This document shows, in pieces, positions 39,403-43,587 of a stretch of 43,587 nucleotides of DNA. The stretch comes from Kofleriaceae bacterium (GTDB lineage: Bacteria; Myxococcota_A; Polyangia; Haliangiales; Haliangiaceae), in assembly GCA_018058095.1 (NCBI GenBank), contig JAGPCO010000060.1:1-43587 (forward strand), read 5' to 3'. Under the pieces are notes generated by a model. The model was given only the letters and a program-made list of their open reading frames with translations. It had not been told where the DNA came from and did no database searches. Numbering within the stretch: the first letter of the stretch is position 1; each line of letters opens with the position of its first letter. Made by a program: the position numbers and the translations under genes.

Positions 39403-40302
39403 TCAGCGCGCCGAGCAGCCCTGGATCTCGCCGGCGCTCGAGCGGGCGGTGCTCAGGCAGGCCACCGCGGCGCGCTGGACCAGCTCCTTGGTCGGGAGGT
39501 GGCAGGCGCCGTCCTTGCCGGTCTGGCTGATCCACTTCATCAGGCCGGTGCGCCAGGCCCACAGGCGGGCCCCGCTGGCGTCGCCGAAGTCCGCCTTGCT
39601 GTAGTCGTCGTTCCAGTTGAAGAACGAGCCGCCCCAGTTGCTGTTGGCGTTCAGCTCGACCAGCTCGGCCGGCGGGTCAGCCATGATGGCCTCGAAGCGG
39701 ATGGCGCTGGCCTGCATACACAGGCGGCCGGCGTCGGTGCCTTCCTCGAACGAGTAGGTCGGGTTGTGGCCGCCGGTCCACTTCTGCCAGAACTCGGTGC
39801 CACCCAGGTTGAACTCGGTGTCGGCCGGGTACTGGTACGAGGTCGGCGCGGTGGTGCCGGCCGGGAACTTGATGATGGCCAGGGTCACGTCGCGCGCGTC
39901 GGCGTACAGGTCGGTCTGCTGCTCGCAGCGCGGGCCGACCACGGTGGCCAGCTTGCGCATCGAGTACAGGCCGATGTACGGCACCGCGTCGACCTCGGCG
40001 ATGTCGTCGAACAGGTCGTCGTCCGCTGTCCCGAACGCGCCATCGGCGCCGTCGCGGTGGGCGACCAGGTTCTTGGCGGCCCGGCTCGACAGCCCGGCCT
40101 CCTTGAGCGCCTCGGCGGCCACACCCTCGTTGAGATAGCCGACGATCTTCTCGAGCTCGCACGCCGAGAACTCGCTGTCGTCGGCCTTGCCGCCAGGAAC
40201 GGCGACGTCGTCGGCACCATCCTCACCCTCGTCGGTCACGCAGGCGCTGGTGGTGAGGAGGGGCAGGGCCAGGAGCGAGGCGAGCACGGTCAGTTGGCGC
40301 AT
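39403..40302 (-). CDS. Lipoprotein with helix-hairpin-helix domain
   Basis: A 299-aa predicted lipoprotein (MRQLTVLASLLALPLLTTSAC, Cys21, Val at +2) with an Asp/Glu linker. Residues about 45-125 form a HhH-like fold: LNEGVAAEALKEAGLSSRAA then DIAEVDAVPYIGLYSMRKL, where the second half matches the ComEA-style helix-hairpin-helix. The remaining ~170 residues hold Trp/Asn-rich beta-like sequence (GGHNPTYSFEEGTD, NSNWGGSFFNWNDDY) with a few cysteines, possibly a lectin-like or enzymatic domain. HhH on a lipoprotein could bind protein or DNA at the surface. ATG 40302 is chosen because it starts the signal; 12 extra codons upstream are not needed. Its family is unassigned. Confidence 0.75.
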   Translation of the reverse strand: MRQLTVLASLLALPLLTTSACVTDEGEDGADDVAVPGGKADDSEFSACELEKIVGYLNEGVAAEALKEAGLSSRAAKNLVAHRDGADGAFGTADDDLFDDIAEVDAVPYIGLYSMRKLATVVGPRCEQQTDLYADARDVTLAIIKFPAGTTAPTSYQYPADTEFNLGGTEFWQKWTGGHNPTYSFEEGTDAGRLCMQASAIRFEAIMADPPAELVELNANSNWGGSFFNWNDDYSKADFGDASGARLWAWRTGLMKWISQTGKDGACHLPTKELVQRAAVACLSTARSSAGEIQGCSAR

Positions 40303-40445
40303 GGGGTGCGTCAGGAGCAAGCGTTGCGCCAGATCCAAGCTGCTGGAATCGCACGGGTGAGGCCCGGCTGCTCGAGCCCCACGGCAACTCGACCTGCCGC
40401 GCCCAGGCCCGTCGGCCGGTCAGTGCCGTGGCCAGGGGATCGTGT

Positions 40446-42683
40446 CTACGAGCCGCCGACCGGGGTCGGCGTCGACCGCCAGGCCTTGCCGTCGCCGACC
40501 TGCCCCTGGTCGTTGCTGCCCCAGCAGTACAGGTCCTTCGTCGTCGTGATGCCGCACGCGGTCTCGCCGGCGGCGGCGATCTTGGACCACCGGAGGCCGG
40601 GCTCGACCAACCGGGGCATGTGGTCGACGTCGACCGCCGGCTCGACCCCGAGCTGTCCCTTGCTGCCACCACCCCAGCACGACAACCTCTGCGCCGAGTC
40701 GATGGCGCACGTGAAGTCCGTGCCGGCCGCGGCGCTGGACCACGAGCCTGGCAACAGGGTCGGCGCGGCGATCGGCGCTGCCGGCGCGCCAGCCTGGCCG
40801 TGGTCGTTGCGGCCCCAGCACCACAGCTCCATGGCCGGCCCGATCGCGCACGTGTGGGCCTCACCGGCGATGAGCCCGCCGGCCGCGTCGACCTCCATGA
40901 CCACTCCGACGCTGGACCCGAGCTGACCGTGGGTGTCGTCGCCCCAGCACCGGACCGCCGTGGCAGACGCGCTGGCAGGCGTGGTGGCGAGGCAGGTGTG
41001 CTCCGCGCCGACCGCGACCCCGGTGACGGAGACGCCCACCCCGACGGGCACCGGCGGCTCCTGGTCGGAGCTCGGGCTGGTGACCTGGGCGACCTGGTTG
41101 GGGCCCCAGCAGTAGGCGGTGGCGTCGGCCAGGATGGCGCAGGCGTGTCGGCTCAGGGCCACCTGGGCCACCGCCAGGGTCAACTCGGTGCGCGTCACCT
41201 CGATCGCGGTGCCGAACGCCGCCGTCGGGGTGGAGTCCAGGAGCTCGCCGCGGTTGTCACCCCAGCAGTACAGCGTGGTGGTCGTGACCCCACACGAGGC
41301 GGCGGTCCCGAGCGCGAGCCGGAGTCCGGCCGGCCACACCGGGGAGGCATCGGGCCGCGGGATGGAGGCCGGGATCTGGTAGCTACGGTGGGGCGGCCCG
41401 ACGCCGAGCCGGCCGGCGTTGCCCTGGCCCCAGCACCGCACGCTCGATCCGCTGACGCTACACGTGTGCTTGGGCCCGAGCGCCACGTCGTCGACGCTGG
41501 TGCCGATCTGGATCGGGCGGAAGCGCGCCCCGCCGGTCCCGCCGCCGAGCTGTCCCTCCCCGTCGAGGCCGACGCACCAGGCGCGGGAGTCCTCGTCGCG
41601 CCCGCACAGGTGACGATCGTAGAAGGAGATCGACTGCCAGGTCGTGTCGGTCAGCACCGGGGTCGGGCTGAGCAGGTTGGTGCTGGCCCCGACATCGTCG
41701 GTCCCGAGCCGGCCATGCTCGCGGTTGCCCCAGCACGACAAGGCGGTCCCGGCGCGGGCGCAGGTGGAGGCGGTCGCGACCGCCAGCTCGTCCCATCCCG
41801 ATCCCGCCAGCACCGGCGTCTCGGACGCCACCATCGTCCCGTTGCCGAGCTGGCCGTTGCCGTTGCTGCCCCAGCACCACACCTGCCCCGCGCCGTCGAG
41901 CGCGCAGGCGTGGTCGTCGCCGACGTCGATGCCAGTGATGGACGAGGTGAGGCCAGGGACCACGGCCGGGCTCGGCGTCGTCATGCCCCGCAGCGTGCCC
42001 CAGCAGTACGCGTCGCCGGCGCGGACGCCGCAGCTGTAGCCGGCGTGTAAGGCGACGGCGGACCAGCCAGCCTCGGCGCCGACCCTCGTCGGGGCGTAGT
42101 CGGTGGTGTCGGACGGCAGGCCGAGGCGAAACTCGAAGTTGGCGCCCCAGCAGGTCAGGACGCCGGCACCGTCGAAGGCACAGCTGTGGGTGTGACCGGC
42201 CGCGACCTGGACGAAGCCGGCGCCGATCGGCACGCGCTCGGGCGTGGGGTGTACGGTCGGCTCGCCGACACCGAGCTGGCGCTGGTCGTTGTCGCCCCAG
42301 CACCAGACCGAGCCATCGGTCTGCACGCCGCACGTGTGGCTGATCCCGAGGGCGACGCCCCGCCACAGGCCGGTGCCGGCCTCGACGACGCGGACCGGCT
42401 GGGCGCGGCTGCTTTGCTGCCCATCGCCGAGCTGCCCGTCGCCGCCGCGGCCCCAGCACCACAGGTGCTGATCGGCGTCGATGCCGCAGGTGTGGCTCAG
42501 GCCGGTGGAGATCGTCGCCCAGGAGGTCGGCGCCGGCGGAGCGTCGTCACCGGTGGCGGGGGCGTCGGGCCGCGGGGTCACGCCGAAGACCACGTCGCAC
42601 CCGGCGGCGCACAGGGCGCCGAGCAGCGCCGCTTCGAGCCAGCCGCGCGCGGGGCCGAAGGCGCGCGTCGACCTGGACCGCAT
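40446..42683 (-). CDS. RCC1-repeat (beta-propeller) lipoprotein
   Basis: A 745-aa predicted lipoprotein (LEAALLGALCAAGC, Cys29, Asp at +2). The mature protein contains 14 RCC1-type blades, each with SHTCGI/CALD... followed by WCWG-type ends: WCWGRGGDG, WCWGDNDQR, TCWGANFEF, YCWGTLRG, WCWGSNGNG, SCWGNREHG, WCVGLDGEG (Trp replaced by Val), RCWGQGNAG, YCWGDNRGE, YCWGPNQVA, RCWGDDTHG, WCWGRNDHG, SCWGGGSKG, YCWGSNDQG. This equals two 7-bladed propellers. The paired Cys in most blades suggest disulfides in an extracytoplasmic setting. The role is probably protein-protein contact; RCC1 proteins are numerous in myxobacteria. The Asp at +2 would signal inner-membrane retention in enterobacteria; it may not apply here. 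Confidence 0.88.
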   Translation of the reverse strand: MRSRSTRAFGPARGWLEAALLGALCAAGCDVVFGVTPRPDAPATGDDAPPAPTSWATISTGLSHTCGIDADQHLWCWGRGGDGQLGDGQQSSRAQPVRVVEAGTGLWRGVALGISHTCGVQTDGSVWCWGDNDQRQLGVGEPTVHPTPERVPIGAGFVQVAAGHTHSCAFDGAGVLTCWGANFEFRLGLPSDTTDYAPTRVGAEAGWSAVALHAGYSCGVRAGDAYCWGTLRGMTTPSPAVVPGLTSSITGIDVGDDHACALDGAGQVWCWGSNGNGQLGNGTMVASETPVLAGSGWDELAVATASTCARAGTALSCWGNREHGRLGTDDVGASTNLLSPTPVLTDTTWQSISFYDRHLCGRDEDSRAWCVGLDGEGQLGGGTGGARFRPIQIGTSVDDVALGPKHTCSVSGSSVRCWGQGNAGRLGVGPPHRSYQIPASIPRPDASPVWPAGLRLALGTAASCGVTTTTLYCWGDNRGELLDSTPTAAFGTAIEVTRTELTLAVAQVALSRHACAILADATAYCWGPNQVAQVTSPSSDQEPPVPVGVGVSVTGVAVGAEHTCLATTPASASATAVRCWGDDTHGQLGSSVGVVMEVDAAGGLIAGEAHTCAIGPAMELWCWGRNDHGQAGAPAAPIAAPTLLPGSWSSAAAGTDFTCAIDSAQRLSCWGGGSKGQLGVEPAVDVDHMPRLVEPGLRWSKIAAAGETACGITTTKDLYCWGSNDQGQVGDGKAWRSTPTPVGGS

Positions 42684-42725
42684 GGGGCGAGGGTATCACG
42701 CGCCGTCGGGCCGCCGCTCGCCGGC

Positions 42726-43277
42726 TCACGGGCAAGCGACGGTCTTGCTGACCTCGCCGGTCGGCGCGCTCTCGAGGCCGGCCTGGTTCACCGTGGTCAT
42801 CACGAAGTACGTCGTGCCGTCGGCGAGGCCGGTCAGGCGGTAGCTGCACACCTGCTGGGTCGTCATCTCGCCCGGCATGCCGCAGGCGACGACGTCGCCG
42901 TCGACACAGGGCAGGCCGACCTCGACCAGGTTGGGGTAGGGCCCGCCCGGCGTCGTGCCCCAGTACAGGCGGTACCCGGCCAGATCGGTCAGGCACGTGC
43001 CGTCGGTGTTGCTGTAGGCGCCGTCCCAGCTCAGCAGCGCCTCGTCACAGGCCGCCGGGGCGACGCAGCGCCGGGCCGAGCACACCTGGTCACACGGGCA
43101 CTCGGGGTCGGCCTGGCACGCGGGTGGTGCGGCGCAGCCGTCGGCGTCGATGGCCGCGCCGGCATCGGGTCCGGTGACCGGGTCGGGATCCGGCTCGGCG
43201 CCACACGCGGCCGCGAGGACGGTGGCGAGCAGGCAGGGCGCGATGGCCGACAGCGGGGTGGGCGAGGTGGTGGACAT
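42726..43277 (-). CDS. Lipoprotein with fibronectin-III-like domain
   Basis: A 183-aa predicted lipoprotein (signal ends VLAAAC, Cys25, Gly at +2). A Cys-rich module (CAAPPACQADPECPCDQVC) precedes a fibronectin-III-like domain of about 95 residues: the strand C pattern LAGYRLYWGTTPGGPY, and the late LTGLADGTTYFVMTTVNQAG (the classic 'LxxLxxGTxYxxxVxAxxxxG' tail). Additional cysteines (GLPCVDGDVVACG, QVCSYR) likely cross-link it. It lies upstream of the RCC1 gene on the same strand with a 42-bp gap, so the two may be co-transcribed. Function unknown, likely surface adhesion. Confidence 0.82.
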   Translation of the reverse strand: MSTTSPTPLSAIAPCLLATVLAAACGAEPDPDPVTGPDAGAAIDADGCAAPPACQADPECPCDQVCSARRCVAPAACDEALLSWDGAYSNTDGTCLTDLAGYRLYWGTTPGGPYPNLVEVGLPCVDGDVVACGMPGEMTTQQVCSYRLTGLADGTTYFVMTTVNQAGLESAPTGEVSKTVACP

Positions 43278-43374
43278 GGCCTACTCATCGCCGATCGATC
43301 CACCGGCCAACAAGACGCCATCGCCGCCACCCGCCTGGCCCGGCGCGCCAGCCTGGCCAGCGCAGCTGCGCTGG

Positions 43375-43587
43375 TCATGGCGACGGCGGTCGCCGGCGCG
43401 CCCGCAACTCCGCGATCACCTGCTGGCGCGCCGTGGCCGGCAGCGCGGCCGTGAGCACCGCGAACACCACGCGCTCCTCCTGCGCCAGGTGGGCCTCGAG
43501 CTTCGCCGTGAGCGCGGGCAGCACGGCCGCCAGCGCGCGCCGACCGTCGGCAGCGGTCGCGTCCTCGCTCCGCGCCGCCAGCGCGGC
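43375..43587 (-). CDS. Hemerythrin-like domain protein, C-terminal part (5' end outside window)
   Basis: The last 70 codons of a minus-strand gene whose start is beyond the right edge. The visible peptide contains LPALTAKLEAHLAQEERVVFAVL, which fits the third-helix HxxxE region of hemerythrin/HHE domains (His and Glu of 'HLxxEExxxFP'), followed by a basic tail RARRRPPSP. The usual Pro after Phe is Ala here. It would be an O2- or NO-sensing di-iron protein, but the assignment rests on one helix. Confidence 0.55.
   Translation of the reverse strand, partial: AALAARSEDATAADGRRALAAVLPALTAKLEAHLAQEERVVFAVLTAALPATARQQVIAELRARRRPPSP

Noticed and set aside
38515-40926. Plus-strand 803-codon frame opposite the CarH-like and HhH genes
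   Set aside because: Antisense of genes with recognised domains; composition Gly/Ala/Arg-rich without domain or signal.

Overview
The window is very GC-rich DNA (roughly 70% or more, with strong G/C third-position bias) and is chromosomal. The housekeeping genes (adk, leuS, recA, moaB, pdxH, sixA, yhhQ) are scattered among many small secreted lipoproteins rich in Cys, Asp and Ala. That mix, together with RCC1, thrombospondin-3, C-type-lectin-like and beta-propeller lipoproteins and a CarH-like regulator, suggests a myxobacterium-like member of the Myxococcota, perhaps near Haliangium/Kofleriaceae. This placement is inferred from gene content; no 16S gene is present. No tRNA, rRNA, CRISPR array, prophage or transposase was seen.

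Layout. 1-5167: a Gly-rich protein with a double-glycine leader that runs off the left edge, a LOG-family enzyme, and a three-gene overlapping operon (lipoprotein, metzincin-like protease, Cys-rich lipoprotein). 5168-8813: a CAG microsatellite, an EamA-type transporter gene split by a 92-bp palindromic insertion, a putative regulator with a downstream lipoprotein, a three-repeat lipoprotein and a TMEM220-like membrane protein. 8925-16271: a same-strand housekeeping run (adk, leuS, a sugar-nucleotide-type epimerase, a single-pass membrane protein, moaB, an unknown protein, a GGQ release-factor-like protein). 16292-23631: tandem paralogous lipoproteins, a Sel1-like lipoprotein, sixA coupled to a secreted protein, a His-rich lipoprotein, pdxH, an unknown protein with yhhQ, and a coupled lipoprotein pair. 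23798-27640: recA, a lipoprotein and a large TPR/winged-helix regulator. 27799-34124: lipoproteins, including a locus of two beta-propeller lipoproteins and a probable beta-barrel, then a thrombospondin-3 lipoprotein. 34152-39348: a fused aconitase-family dehydratase, divergent from an LtrA-KirBac fusion channel, which converges on a CarH-like MerR/B12-type regulator. 39403-43587: a helix-hairpin-helix lipoprotein, a 14-repeat RCC1 lipoprotein, a fibronectin-III-like lipoprotein and the end of a hemerythrin-like gene.

At least 18 of about 43 genes are predicted lipoproteins, and 10 of these have Gly straight after the lipidated Cys, so much of the window serves the cell envelope. The observations most worth following up are the LtrA-Kir channel fusion beside a CarH-like regulator that lacks the cobalt-ligand His, the very large double-glycine-leader protein, and the 92-bp two-hairpin insert that breaks the EamA gene.
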